DNA of 64,000 nt, taken from Pseudoips prasinana (Eukaryota > Arthropoda > Insecta > Lepidoptera > Nolidae). A program made the position numbers and the translations under genes. The stretch's first letter is position 1. Each line of letters starts with the position of its first letter. Shown in pieces: positions 34,135 to 49,100 of this stretch. The notes beneath the pieces are model-generated. The model was not told the origin of the DNA and searched no databases. It saw only the letters and a program-made list of their open reading frames with translations. The stretch spans positions 22,406,001-22,470,000 of the forward strand of contig OX621238.1 of assembly GCA_951640165.1 (NCBI GenBank), given 5' to 3'.

Positions 34135-37100
34135 ATGACTGAAGAACGGTTGGTGACTGAAGTGCCCAGCAGCTTGAAGCAGTTGGCAAGACTCGTGGTC
34201 AGAGGTTTCTACACCATAGAAGATGCTCTGATAGTCGATATGCTGGTTAGAAATCCATGTACGTATTTTTATAATGATCAATAACCAAAAACTAACCTTA
34301 GTATTGTGACTGAAATAACAGCAGCATACTAGCAACAACTAGTTTCGACGCCAGTGAAACTGCAACTGAGGGTTTTCTTACTTGAATTATTTGTAAGTAT
34401 TTAGGTACTGTACCAAATAAAACGCCAGTGTCACAAATAGACACGTGGCAAGCGAAAACTTCCCTGTAAGCCAACGTCACAAATATATGCCAAATAAATA
34501 AATTCACGAAAGAAGTATAGGAAACCCTATTAATTTTTACCAATATTTAATGAATTAGTAGTTTGGCGCTGGGGGTACCACGATGCATTTTTCCTCTGGC
34601 GGTCAAAAGATTGACACATTTTTGTGACAAGAAAACTCCATACCGAATATTCTTTTCTAATCATTCAGATCAGCCAAACTTCCAACAAATGAGTCAATGA
34701 AGGACACATCCACTTACTACCTTATCTCATCAGTTGATTATTGATAGTGGAGACATATCGCACTCTAAACTTCATTTTGTATTCACAGGTATGAAAGAAG
34801 ATGACATTTGCGAACTTTTAAAATTCGAAAGGAAGATGTTAAGAGCTCGTATATCCACGCTGAAAAACGACAAATTCATCCAAGTGAGATTAAAAATGGA
34901 AACAGGTAATCAGTACTAAGCTGTCCACTTATTTCAAGTTTAAATATGCAGTTGCAAAACAAACCTGACATTCGTTTGTCTTTACTGAAATTATGCACTG
35001 GTCATGCATAAATTGGTACGCGATGTCACGCAGTTGAACGATTCCGTCGATTTATTAGTCGTATTCATCAGAGAGATTGGAGTCTACTGCCATCACAAGC
35101 CAGCTGTTAGTATCACGACTTACCTAGAACATGCTAAGTTTATTGGAAACTCTCGTGACACTATGCACAATTCGATATATCGTACTGCCCAAATGCCCAC
35201 TCCGATCCTAAATCGGATGACCGGCCCGAGTTAGCAGGTATGTACGTAGAACGACAGTTGCACACAACCGACCTTCTAAGACAGTAACAGCTCTAAGACT
35301 CGGATGCTCAAACCCCAGGAAAGGGAGTCTTTCGCGCGGGTTACTTCGTTTCTAGTCTTGTTACACGACTACTACGACGACGCAGCAGTGAAAACCTGAC
35401 TGTACACAATATAACACAATCTAATAACAGTGGCAAAAAAAATGTTTCCCTCCAATAAAATCCGTCTAGGGAAGTGGCTATAAATTAACTAGACTATCCT
35501 ACCATTATAATGCTTTGTTATTAAACCGAGTACATGATGTTTTTGTATTTTTAGGACCTGACGGCAAAGCACAGAAAGTGAACTACTATTTTATAAATTA
35601 CAAGACATTTGTAAACGTAGTTAAGTACAAATTAGATCTTATGCGCAAACGCATGGAAACAGAAGAGCGCGACGCGACCAGTCGCGCCAGCTTTAAATGT
35701 CCCTCGTGTGGCAAAACTTTTACAGATCTTGAAGTAAGTACCTTTACATTTAAGCTATTCTTTCCACTTTGTTGACATCGGTGCGGCACATAATGGGATT
35801 CATATATTAAGGAAAATTAATAACTCATTACGAAAACTTTGTCTCTGTTTGTCCTTTAAAATCTAAGTAAATTCGAAAAAGGAATGTTTTATTGAAAGGA
35901 GTTAAACGCACCTCTGATCTATCTATCCTGATGATCTACCCAACATTTTCAGGTATTTTTTACCGATTTTTTATTTTCGAATTTCAAGTTTATTTTTATG
36001 TTAAACTAGATTTTTTTTTATGTTGTGGGGTATTTTCGATAAAACGCAGCGCGGGCAGACCCCACAAGTTGGACCGACGGTCTTACCAGCCACGTTGGAT
36101 GCCGCCGCGTCTTGGCAGAGCATGACCGGCCATTGCGGAGATCTATGGGGGAGGCCTTTGTCCAGTTGTGGACGTCTTTCGCCGGCAATGATGAAGTGAT
36201 ATTGAAAACGATGCTTTCTGATTTTAGGCGGACCAGTTATATGACATGATGACACAGGAGTTCCGTTGTACTTTCTGCAACCAAGTCGTTGAAGAGGACC
36301 AATCGGCACTACCGAAAAAAGACTCTAGACTATTATTGGCTAAGTTCAATGAACAGTTAGAAACTCTTTATATTTTGCTTCGAGAAGTGGAAGGTATCAA
36401 ACTGGCGCCAGAGATATTGGAGCCTGAACCTGTCGACATTAACACTATACGAGGGTATTTATTATTTTCTATAATAATTATACAGTCAAAACTATGACGA
36501 GTTGTTTTGTGACCTTCATAATAAAAGAAAAACTGAGGTGGCGGTGGGCACATTGCTCGTAGAACCGACGGCCGTTGGGGCAGAATGGTTCTCGAGTGGC
36601 GACCACGAACCGGAAGCAGCCCCGTACAAGATCCGATGATCTTGTGCGGTTCGCAGGAAACTGCTGGATGCGAATAGCGCAAGACCGGCAATTGTGGAGA
36701 TCTTTCGGGAGGCCTTTGTCCAGCAGTGGACGTGTTTTACTGATATGATGATAATAGAAGAATAGAAAAGACACTATTGTTTTTAGGTGCATTTTTGTGT
36801 AATAACTTAGCTTTTTATTTGTAGACTGAACAATAAACAAACCGGCCTTAGGCCTTCTGGCGAACAATGGTCGGGTGAAGCGACGCGCGGCATGGGCATG
36901 GTGGTGGAAGAGACGAGAGTGGACGTCACTATCGGCGAGAACGATAACGCGAACGACACCAGTGCACAGCGTAAGGAACGCCCAGTATGGATGATGGAGA
37001 GTACTATCCCGGCAAATGAACAGGTACTTTGTAATACATCCTACTAATCACACTAATATTATAAAGGCGAAAGTTTGTGATTGTGTGACTGTGTGAGTGT

Positions 37101-40100
37101 GTATGTTTGTTACTTCTTCACGCCTAAACGACGGGAGCGATGTTAATAAAATTTGGTATTGTGTTAGCTGACACCCTGGATTAACACATAGGCTATTTAT
37201 AAAGTTTAACGCGGGTAAAACCGCGGGGCACAGCTAACTTTATAAACGCGAAAGTTTATAAGTTTGGATGGATGGATCTTTGTTACTCTTTCACGTAAAA
37301 ACTACTGAATGGATTTTAATGAAACTTTACAATAAAATAGCTTTTACATCAGAATAACACATAGGCTAGAATTTATAAAGATATTGTGTAAATTTTCCGT
37401 TAAGTGTCAAGTAAGTAAGAAAAAATCTACCATCTGCGAGCTATTCCGGCGTGCACTGCCAAAACCGCTAGAGGTATACATCCTATTTATATTATAAATG
37501 CGAAAGTTTGTGAGTATAGATGTAACAAACATATATCATGTTTGTTACTCTTTTACGCCAAAACTACTTTAACGCAGGTGAAACCGCGGGGTATAGCTAG
37601 TAGGTATATAGTAGTCTATATACCACAAATAAACCCAGGAATTCCTCGTATAGAAGACAAAGAGCAAGAAACAGGTTAAGTATGCTCTTTTATCTAATAA
37701 TAATGTCCTCCAGGCCGAATCTCGGCCACGGCGGCTAATCTTAATGGAGATTAGCGAACTGCGTAGGACATTATATAGTGCACAAGTGAACCGATGGGAC
37801 GACTAGTGACACGACCGGATAGAGGTCACCGACGGCTTTAAGTGCTCTCTGAGGCACGGGGGTGTAACACCGCCAACTCCCAGACTTCGGACTGATATTG
37901 AGAAATTTTCTTTAAGGAAAAATCCTATAATAACTTTTGGCCCGATCCGGGATTTGAACCCAAGACCTCATTATCTGCGGTTGAACACGCTACCGCTAGA
38001 CCAACGATAGACAAAAACTCAAATTACACAGAACAAATAATCGTTCTCACCACACAAAAAATTGTCCTGGGTGTAGATCGAATCCACGACCTCCGGCTAA
38101 ACGTCCAGCAGGGTACAGACCACTCAACCAACGGGCTAGTCGATAGCCAGACGGATAATTAAATGCAAAATGCTGCTGTGTACCTAAATATACTGCATAA
38201 TTTATACTAATAAGTAGGGCCTTAGTTGTTTTTAGGGTTCCTTATTCAAAGGGTAAAACGGGACCCTATTACTACGACTTCGCTGTCTGTCTGTCCGTCT
38301 GTCACCAGGGTGTTTGTCATGAACCGTGATAGTAAGACAGTTGTAATTTTCACAGATGATGTATTTCTGTTGCCGCTATAACAAAAAATACTAAAAAACA
38401 AAATAAAATAAATATTTAATGGGGGCTCCCATACAACTAACGTGAATTTTTTGCTCGTTTTTATAGATAATGGTACGGAACACTTCGTGCGCGAGTTTGA
38501 CTCGCACTTGGCCGGTTTTTTTTGTTACTTTCGATCTGTCTCGTCAGTATAAAGTTTCTGTTTTTTACTCCCTACGCACGTCCGTTGTTATGATTCATTT
38601 GTAAATACCATGCGAGACCTGATACACGATATGTCATGAAAACATAGATACTAATGATATTCGCGAATATGTGACTCACATTGAAGTTACTGGAAGAGAT
38701 ACGTATATTATCTTTACTCAGATTACACGGTGACTTAAAAGTCAAAAATACTCGGGGCTTCATTATATTAATTCATAGTTATAATCGACATTATAGAGAG
38801 TCTCAAAATCAAAAGGTGAGAAAAATATCGCCGCTTATCTTGAAGAGTTGACGCGGATGACGCAGTATCAACCTCTCATCCCAGTCCGCCCAGCGACCTT
38901 TCGATAAGCTTGTCTGATGCAAGAGATAAATAAGACAATTAGTTCTACTTGGTGGGAGTGGCTAAAATAAATACTATAATGTATTGAAGATCAGTTATTA
39001 AGTTTATTAAATACCTTGCTGATTATCATGCATGTAATTATCTGTTGGTAGATAATTAAATGCATTCTCAGAATGATCTGATTAGTATTGCTTTGTAATG
39101 AGTAAGTCTGATCTAAGTCTGAAACTAGCGCTTTTTATGGTTAGGTTGGCGATTGTTATGAGATATGATGTAACCAATTCGGTTTTATCCTCGAGGTTTA
39201 AATCGACAGTCTCTCAGTTTAAATATACAACGCTCACCCTCAAACGCCCCAATTAGAATATTATGTAGTAATCATAATATATACACTGAATTTTGAATTT
39301 AGGTTTAGGTTTAAAGAACTTTTATTCTCAATAAAAACATTACATGTCACTTACTTGAGAACAATACTAATTAGAATAAGTTGTAATAAAGTTCACCACC
39401 TTCTAAATTTAACATGTATATGCATTGTTATTTACTAAATTCGTTTATTGGAATAAAGTTTTATTACTTTGACTTACGGTCCATAACAATTTGTTTTGAC
39501 TGTACAGGGTTAATATGACAATAATATCCGTAGTTTTAATTATTTTGGAATAAAAAATTACCTATATTAAAAATGATATAAATCGATTCAGTAAACGATT
39601 CTGAACAAACTATTTTCAGGATGTGTGCTAATTAAGTTACATGTTGTATATAGATCGCTATATACAGAGTATAACAAAATTTGTAAAAGTAACTTAAGGA
39701 GCTCTACACATAAAACTAAAAACTTAAAAAAAATCATTTGTGAAATAATTTCCTTATAAAATACATCAGAGGATCGTTTTGCTTATGTGGGGAGATAATT
39801 TGTTTTTGGTTTAAGTATTTTGCATGCATGATGTGCTCTACACGTAGTTAGGTAGTTCAGTATCAGAAGCAAATTAAAATAGGTCCACCATTTATGTTAT
39901 AAGTACGTTGTTCATACAAAAATATATACTTTCGTTGATTATAATCAAGAACTGTTACGGTAAAAAAAAAAAAAAAGTAGTTGGAGACAGAAAGATTATT
40001 AAAAGTGTTTCATGAATTTAAAAGGAATAAATTCGACGGGCCCTTTGGCGTGGTTAGCAAATGCTTGCTTATCACGCCGGAGGTCGTGGGTTCGATTCCC

Positions 40101-43100
40101 ACCCAGGACAGATATTTGTGTGCATGAACATGTCTGTTGGTTCTGAGTCTGGGTGTAAATGTCTATATAAGTATGTATTTACAAAAGAAAAGTAGTATAT
40201 GTACTAATCAGTTATCTGGTTTCCATAGTACAAGCTCTGCTTAAATTTGGGATCAGGGGCTTTACCGGTCTTAATCAATCGATAAATCAGCTTCAACGTT
40301 GTCAATCGATTCCGAACCAACCATATGATGTCACATGTGGTCATGGAAGCCGATTTAACGATTGATTAAGTCATTTTTAACCTTTATTTATTTGAACGCC
40401 ATTCACGAAAACGATGTTCGGCGACTTAGCCGGTATAGCCCCAGATTGCTGTGTGTAAATAATGTCCCAAGATATTATATATTATACTAGCTGGTGCCCG
40501 CGACTTCGTCCGCGACAATTTTGAATGATGACCAATGTAACTACTTACTTCTAGCTTAATCTAAAAAATATAACTTTTAAAACAAATAAGCAATATAAAT
40601 TTAAGAAAACCTAACCCTTTTTTATGTGTATGTGTTACTGTGGACACGGGTCTCATCGCGATAAATATTTAGGTAAATCATTAGCTTGTTTACCCGACGT
40701 TTCGGCATGGATTGCACCAGCCGTGGTCACGACGTTTCGGCATGGATTGCACCAGCCGTGGTCACGGGTCGAATGATTTACCTAAATATTTATCGCGATG
40801 AGACCTGTGTCCACAGTATATAAAAATGTGTACAAGTCGCAAAAGTTTAAAAACATTAAAACCTAACCTAGAAATAAACTAAAGACTACTTTGCTACAGT
40901 TATTTAAAAAAAACCGGCCAAGTGCGAGTCGGACTCGCACATGAAGAGTTCCGTAGCAGCAAGTATTTCTGTTGATTAAATGATAGCAAATTGCGGTTTA
41001 TAACGTATTAAAAAAAACTTCTTGCTAGATCTCGTTCAAACCAATTTTCGTTGTTAGTTTCTATGGTAATGTACATCATATATTTTAGAAGTTACAGGGG
41101 GGGGGACACTCTTTTTACCCCTTTAGAAGTGTCTCTCGCGCAAACTATTCAGTTTCGCCAAAAAATTATATTAAGAACCTCAATATCATTTTTGAAGACC
41201 TATCCACAGACACCCCACATGCATGTGTACGATGAAAAAAAAAATTTAGAGTTTCAGTTCTATGTATGGCGACCCCCCAAAATTATTGTTCTTTTTCTAT
41301 TTTATCTATAAGAGTTCCGTTTTTTGCCATGTGGCTACGGAACCCTAAAAAGGACCCGATATCATCAACCAAAAAAATCAAAGAATACATATCAATTGTC
41401 CTTAAGTATAGTCAGTAAGTCAAATAAAGTAAAATAATAATCAACGATGCATTAATCACAAAGGTATAGGATGGATGGGTCTAATATCACATTTCGTGAA
41501 CGAAACCATAGCGCGATCTAAAACGATGATTACGCCATCTACTAACAAAAATATAAACTTGTAAAGCGGTTAAATTAAGATGTGTGCATAGTTTTTGGGT
41601 GAGATTTAGGCGATCATCTATTGATCCAGTTTTGGACTACCTTTTATTGCAAGCGTTTATTTATTTTAACCGATATACCAAATTAGTTCCGAGATCTGAA
41701 ACGATATTAACGCCATCTAGTTATAAATTTGTGAACTTGTAGATCAGTAAGATTAAGATGATATTTTTTGGGTGCAATCATCTCGAAACGAACAATTTAT
41801 ACTACGCTAACTCGAATTTTACGTAAATTCGCGTTTATACGTTTACCTTATAAAATATCACATTTTTCATACAAACTTACATCCCCTATTTTACGCCCTA
41901 AAGGGCTGGAATTCCCAAAAATCCTGAAATACATATTTTTAAATTTTAAATGAAAAGGCCAAATACCAATTTTCATATGTTTACTTTAAAAAATGTTACA
42001 ATTTTCATACAAACTTACATCCCCTATTTGTCACCCTGAGCGGTGGAATTCTCGAAAATCCTGAAATATATATTTTAATTTTTAACTGCAAGGCCATATA
42101 CCAAATCCTTTAACATCAAAATGACGGATTTTCATAAAATCTTTCATCCCTTATTTTACTCCCTTAGGGGTGATATTTTCAAAAACCCTTCTTCAGTGGA
42201 TGTCTACGTCATAAAAGCTACCTACTGTCAAAATGTGAAGTCTCTAACTCCAGCCGTTTAGGCTGTGCATTGATATGTCAGTCAGTCAGTATAAACTTAC
42301 GTCCCCTATTTTACGCCCTTGCGGGTGGAATTTCCAAAAATCCTGATATAAATATATTTTTTTTAACAGAAAGGCCAAATACTCATTTTCATGCGTTTAT
42401 CCTCAAAAATATCGCATTTTGTATACAAACTTATATCCCTTATTTTATGCACTTCAGGGTGGAATTCCCAAAAATCCTGATAAATATATTTCTTATTTTT
42501 AACTGAAAGGCCAAATACCAATTTTCGTGAGTCTAACTTCAAAAATGTCACATTTTTTCAAACAAACTTACATCCCCTATTTTACGCCCTTAGGGGTAGA
42601 ATCTCAAAAATTCTGAAATGTATATTTTTAATTTTTAACTGAAATGCCAAATACCAATGTTGAATTTCCAAATTTCATGCGTTTCACTTAATAATTGACA
42701 CATTTTTCATACGAACTTACACCGCCTATTTTACGGCCTTGGGGCTGGAATAACCAAAAATCCTGAAAAACATATTTTTTATTTTTAACAATAAGGTCAA
42801 ATACCAATTTTCAGGCCTTTAACTTCAAAAACGGCAAAGATTCATACTAACTTTGCGCCCCCGTTTTACCCCTTTAGGGATTGAATTTCGAAAAATCCTT
42901 CCTTATTCCTTGTCTACAGTATAAAGAAAACATTTGTGCAAAATTTCAGCTTTCTAGGTCCAATGGGTTGGGCAGGGCTTTGATGAGTCAGTCAATCAGT
43001 CAGGACTTCTCTTTTTATTTATATAGATAAAAAAAATAGTTGAAGAAAGTAAGATTATAAAAGTGTTTCATGAATATAAAATGGATAAATTCCTTTAATT

Positions 43101-46100
43101 TACTTTTCCTTGATTTTTTTAAGAAATAAATCTTATTTCGGACTTGCGATTCTTAGCATACCTACTTAACTCTCTCCAGGTGTAAATGAAAGCGTAACGC
43201 TCATTATGCATGCACCTTTTATTAAACTACTTGATTTACGTTTCCAGAGCGATAGTGTTCATTCTACGGACGTGGCGCTGGAGAAAGCGGCCAGTAACGC
43301 GAGCAACACCAAAACGACAGGGAAAGAGAAGAACGATGACATCATGTCTGTGCTGCTCGCTCACGAGAAACAAAACACAGGTGCGTTTCGTAGGCACAAC
43401 ATCTGTAAATATCTTATGTATATATCTTATGTAACGGTTGCAAAATAACACCACGCAGACGTTAACTCAACGGTTTATTATCCAATTACAATGTCCTCCT
43501 AGCTGAATTTCGGCCACGGCGGCCAGTCTCAACAGAGCCATGCGCGGAACATATTATAGTGCTCTAGTGTGTGCGCAAACACAGGAGCACTTTCTATTCC
43601 ATCACTTTCATGATCCGATTGGACGCCTAGGCGACACGACCGGAAAGAGATCAGGTACAAGACCGACGGCTTTACGTGCTCTCCGAGGCACGTTTTCTTT
43701 TTGCAGAAAAGTCCCAAAATCACCTTCTCTGCCCGACCCGGGATTTGAACCCAGCGCCTCGGGGTGTACACGCTACCCCTAGACCAACGAGGCAGTCATT
43801 ATTATTATTAATTATCCAATCACAACGTGTAATACGGCCAAAACTTACAATTCTGTAGAATCAGGTCGGATACCAAAAAATCAGAGAGCTATCTGTCAAC
43901 ATAAACATTGTTGTCAAAAGTAAAAAAAGTAAATAAAAACCAAAGCACAGAAAAATACTACGATCTAAGCACATGAGTAATATGAATTATGAAGAAAATA
44001 TTAAAAGAGGAATGTTAAATTATTTGTGAGCACGTTTACAATTATTAATTAATCGAGGAATTACTTTATTAAGTGTTTGATGACGTTTGTGTTGCGAGAG
44101 GGAAGAGCTGGCTAACAATCTATTACTTACTTATCGTATGGTCTAATGACTACAACCGGGACCGACAGGTTAACGTGCCCTCCGAAGCATGGAGACGCTC
44201 AGATATTAAACCACTTCGGTGGTCATTCATCTATGGACTGACTGCGAGCCTAGTTCCTTAACCACGCTGATCACTTACGGACCGATGAGAGCATCTAGCC
44301 TATGAGCCAGCGAAATATTTATTGAAACTAAAGTTCTTTTGTTCATTATCATGACATGTCAGCCACATTACGTCCAGTGCCTGTAGCACGAGTTCCTGCA
44401 GTTTACTTACTCGCTCACACGTACAGTTTCGTCCCATACATTGAGCACCAGAGTTTTAGTTCTTAATAGTTTCCGCGAGAGGCGCTGGTGCTCAATGTAT
44501 GGGAGGAAACTGTACGTGTGATCGAGTAAGTAAACTGCAGGAACTCGTGCTAGAGGCTCTGTGCTGGCCAAAGCCCCCCCAAAGAAAATATAGGGTAAAT
44601 GCCATAATAGCCACGCTTAGCGCACGGGTTGGCGATCGCAGTTGGATGGTCATAGTTCACAGAAAAACGCTGCTGCCCGTTCTCTGGTAGGTATTCCTTC
44701 GGGACGATTTCTACGCCCCCCCACGGGATGAGATGGGGTGATGATATTTATCACCGTCACCACACGGTGTAACCGTCACAAAAGTTCTTTTGTTAACGTT
44801 GAAATTATTGTTCTTCTTAATATTTTTGCATATCATAATATTTTCTTACCCGTCCATCGAATTTATTGTTCAAGGAGGCGTGCCAGTTTCGTTTGAGATA
44901 CTTACTTATCGTATAGGCAGTGGTTACCCTAGTGTCATAATTGTTCAAGCTGTCACATATCATTACATTATAACGACTATTACCTAATGGCTACGACCGG
45001 GACCGACAACTTAACGAGCCTGCCGAAGCATTATAACCCATATTTAAGCGAATAAAATATTTGAGTTTGAAGCGCAAAGATGCTCAAAAATTAAATGACT
45101 TTAGTGGTCACCCATCTATGGACTGACCGCGAGCCTAGTTGCTTATCCTCGCCATTCGCTTAATCACCGGTGAGATCATCTAGCTATGAGCGCACCTAAT
45201 TTGAGATTACGATGTCCTTGCATTGCTTTATTTTCATGACGTCTTAATTTTTGATTTCAATAAATATCATTGTTATACAACATTGTTAAAAGGCTGACCC
45301 AATCGCTGACCTAATCTGTGACCACGATCAATGCAACTTGATTGAAACGTCGGGATAGTAACAATAAAGGATAGTCGCGTTAATACCTGTTAACAATGTT
45401 GTATAGTTATGATACGCTAAACTTCAAAAGTATATATCATTGTTATATGTAAGTACTTTGAACAGTTTGCACATTATGTCATTCATCCATTTCAACACAA
45501 TTTTATTAATTAGGAGTCTTTTTATTTTATTATTAGTCTTTTTAATTTAACACATAAAAATTATTCAACCCACCCACCGTTTCCATGCTTTGAATGTCTT
45601 ACACGCTTAGATGCTCGAAGAATGCTCGATTTATTAATTTTCATTATAAAATAGTTTACATTCACTTGACTGCTTTCATTTGATCAGTACCTATCGCCCA
45701 ATGTCTCGTCACATCGCGCTGCCATGAAATAAGTTTATACTAAGCGTGGGTTCATTCGTGTTATTGCAACTCAACCGCGATTGCATTCAGTATTCAAATG
45801 ATCCGGAATTATGTCAATTACAGTTCCGCAAACTTATGTGGCCCGCTGGCAGCGTCGCTGTTATCGCGTTAAGTGTTGCTAGTAACTATTTTTTGCAATA
45901 AAGTGAGTAAAAATAATATGCACATTGTAACGTAAATATTACTTCACTAAAAAGCAAACAAATACTGTCATTACAAATCTTTATGTTTTTATACAATAAT
46001 TATGATCAAAACATAAAATGCTGAGTGTCCTCTAACGGGGATACTCCAGGTATTATTATGTCACCGGAATTGTTTAATACAGAAGTCATTTCATCATCAT

Positions 46101-49100
46101 CATTATCATAATCACTGCTTTCACTTTCACTATCACTACCTAATTGATTGATGAAAGGCTCGTCTAAGTATCCATCCCTTTTCGATACTCATTTTCAATA
46201 TTCTTTACGTGATTGCAATTGCCATTCATTGACTGTTATTTTATCAAAAGCTTCTGCAATCAATGTAGGCATTTCAGAATTCGATCTACCAATATTCTGA
46301 TCTGCTATAAATTTTTGCATCTGCTTGCTCTTTTTCTTTCACAAGTTTTCTTACAAATCACTCCCCGAAAGTTACAATGGAAATAGCAAAAATTAAATAA
46401 ATAATGAATATATTAAAATATGTATTTAAATTGAAAGTGCGAGGGGGAGTTTCGTATTTTTCAGAAGCTGACAACACAATCTGTAGCAGCAGCTACGCGT
46501 TCATACAACTTATTGAAGGGTATAATTGGTGCCTCAAGGTGTTTTTCTTCATTCATATAATTCAATACTTCTAATATAACGTTATTCGCATCACTTTTTA
46601 AAGCTTTCGGCATTTTTCACAATTAAAAACCACAAAAAGAAAAATAAATACGTGCAACAAACAATCAATGGTAGGAATGTCAGGGAATAACAGCCGATTG
46701 AAATTTCAAACTGGCGTCGTTAGTTCTACTTTTGGCCACCGGGCCAGATAAGTTTGTGGCACTATAAGTTCCTTGATTCATAAAAGCACTAATACGGTTT
46801 GAAGCGTCGCGCTGCAACTGGCGACTCGCAAAATATATTTCGCCCACGGCCCGGAATGGTGTTCGCCGCCACTGCATTTAATATGTTTCATGATGCACTT
46901 GAATATTGTTTTGTAATACCATAACATAAATGCTAAATTCGTTGCGTGTTTATGTTACTAACTCTATATAGCGTAGGTACTTAAAATGTTTTTGTTCCAT
47001 ATCTAAATAAATGTAGGGATGTATAGCATATAGCTGTGGGCCACCGCTTGCAACTCTAACATCTTAATATTGGAAGGAATGCAAAATATTAGATATACTC
47101 CAATCAATATAACAAGGACTATGGGTAGTAACCAACAATGATATCCACCAAAACCTACAAATAAGCACTGTCAAGGAGGTAATACTCACAGCTGCTTCAA
47201 ACTACCAAACCCGGTTAAAAAAGCACCCCAATAACACAGAATAAAAAGTACTTACCAATAACCAAACATCCGAGCTGACACGACAAAGCTATGCCAAACG
47301 ACTGAAGAGTAAGGACATACTCCAACTACACAGAACCAATTGAATCAATCACCTAAGGAGTAGTTGTCTTCACTGGAAGACGCACTCGAAACGACCATAA
47401 ATTCACCAAACCTGCTTATACTAACTGATTACAGAACAAAAAAATATCAAAATAGATGGATTTTGTTCCAAATCTACAGGACGAAAATACTTTTTCGTCC
47501 TGTAGATTTAGAGGCAAATATCATGTGTCAGGATTTGGTTAATATATAGTAATTATGTTGTGGAGGTAATTCTTGAATTAAAATTTCAGGAAATGCAGCA
47601 ACGAATGCTCTGAAGGGAATAGAACCGGACAGTTCAGACTCGAGCGACAACGAGTCTAAAGACCCGTACAAACTCAAAGATGAATTGGCTGCCGTTGGTA
47701 AGTTTCACTCCTATGTGCTTAAAGCTATACATTACATACTAAATATAATTGTTTTATTTTTGTGTAGTTTTTAGTACACATTAAGATAGACACGTTCCTT
47801 TTAAACGACTTCATAAGAGGAGCTTGTTCCCAGTTCAACTGTATTTTTTTACTCCATGTGAAGACAGGATTATTTAGGTACATTACTGCCTCCCGCTCGC
47901 TAAAATTTGGATTGTTAAATTAAACAAAATACAGCAGCATGACTTATTAGAATAGTCTGCCGGGCAACCTACCACCTTGACATTAACATAAAGAGTATAT
48001 TTATAGGTCACGCAAAACTTCTTGCTCTACTCTGCGCTGTTATGCTTTAATACTCGCGAAGAACACCTAATGAAAGCTATTAAAATTTCGTGTTCTCGCG
48101 CTGATATAATCAGAACTCTCGAAAATATAATCGGCGAGTGGTCAAGAAGACTTTCGAGACCTATACTTTACTTTGCGTGCTCCATCTAATACTAAATTAA
48201 ATATCCGTGACGTATCACACAGCGCCATCTAGCCATATATAAGCAAAGCTTGTTCTTTGGATACAAATACTTATTTTCTTTTTTTTTGTACTAACACGTC
48301 GCCTGCCTCATGCCCACGTGGTGTATGCAAGTTTTCACACATTTTTCGCATACCCACCTACAGTGCTCGACGACGCGTATATGCGTTTACAGTTAGTTAC
48401 GTTACTATGGTAGAACTGGGCTGATCGCACAGGCGAGTCGACGGGCACACGGCTCAAGTACTTAGGTCGCGTTATTTAGCTATGAGCACACCGTACAATA
48501 GAAAAATCTACTCGTTAGGGGTACAGAAATATTGTGGCGTTAATGGGCATCCAGGTATGCCAGGTGGGCAGCGAATGTGTTAACCACTGCACCATGAAAA
48601 CCCAGTAAAACTCATTTTATGCACGAAACTTTTTTTGTTCACCTTCACGTATATTTAATCATATACCGGAGGCTATTAGAACAACAACAGCAATAAAAGC
48701 ATTTAAGAAAAGCCTCCATGATCTGTTGGTAAACAAATGCTTCTATTCTGTAAAAGACTTTCTGTCTGGTAAAACTCTGATGTAATAAATACCCAGTCAT
48801 GATGCGTTCAGTATTTTAGCAATAGTCCTGACATTTTGTATACCTGAGATCGAATTTATGTAGAAATCTTAATTATTATTATTTTTTATTATATAACTTG
48901 ACAATTATTAAATTTGACATATATTTCTTAATTAATTTAGTGACATTGTGTTAAGTACCAATAATTGTTTTAATTATGTGTTGATTATTGTATGCCCAAA
49001 GGGCGGGACAAGGTTGATCTTAAAATATTGTTCAACATCTATATTTTGTACCTATGATCCACAATTAAATAAAGTATCTGATTCTGAACCACATAGCTTT

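Larger units (their letters stand above)
40487..43030 (-). mobile_element. Composite Helitron-like region, intron 5
   Basis: Opens with CTAGCTGGTGCCCGCGACTT, the reverse complement of the Helitron-like 3' end (CTAG). It ends near 43025 with the TTTATATAGATA-type boundary. Within it are a foldback (40637-40818), repeat family E (40908-41350) and a tandem array (41840-42900). No protein-coding Helitron ORF was seen. Confidence 0.5.

Noticed and set aside
43740..43800. Functional tRNA gene
   Set aside because: A- and B-box-like sequence is present, but the surroundings match SINE family B at 37700-38012 and a proper cloverleaf could not be drawn.
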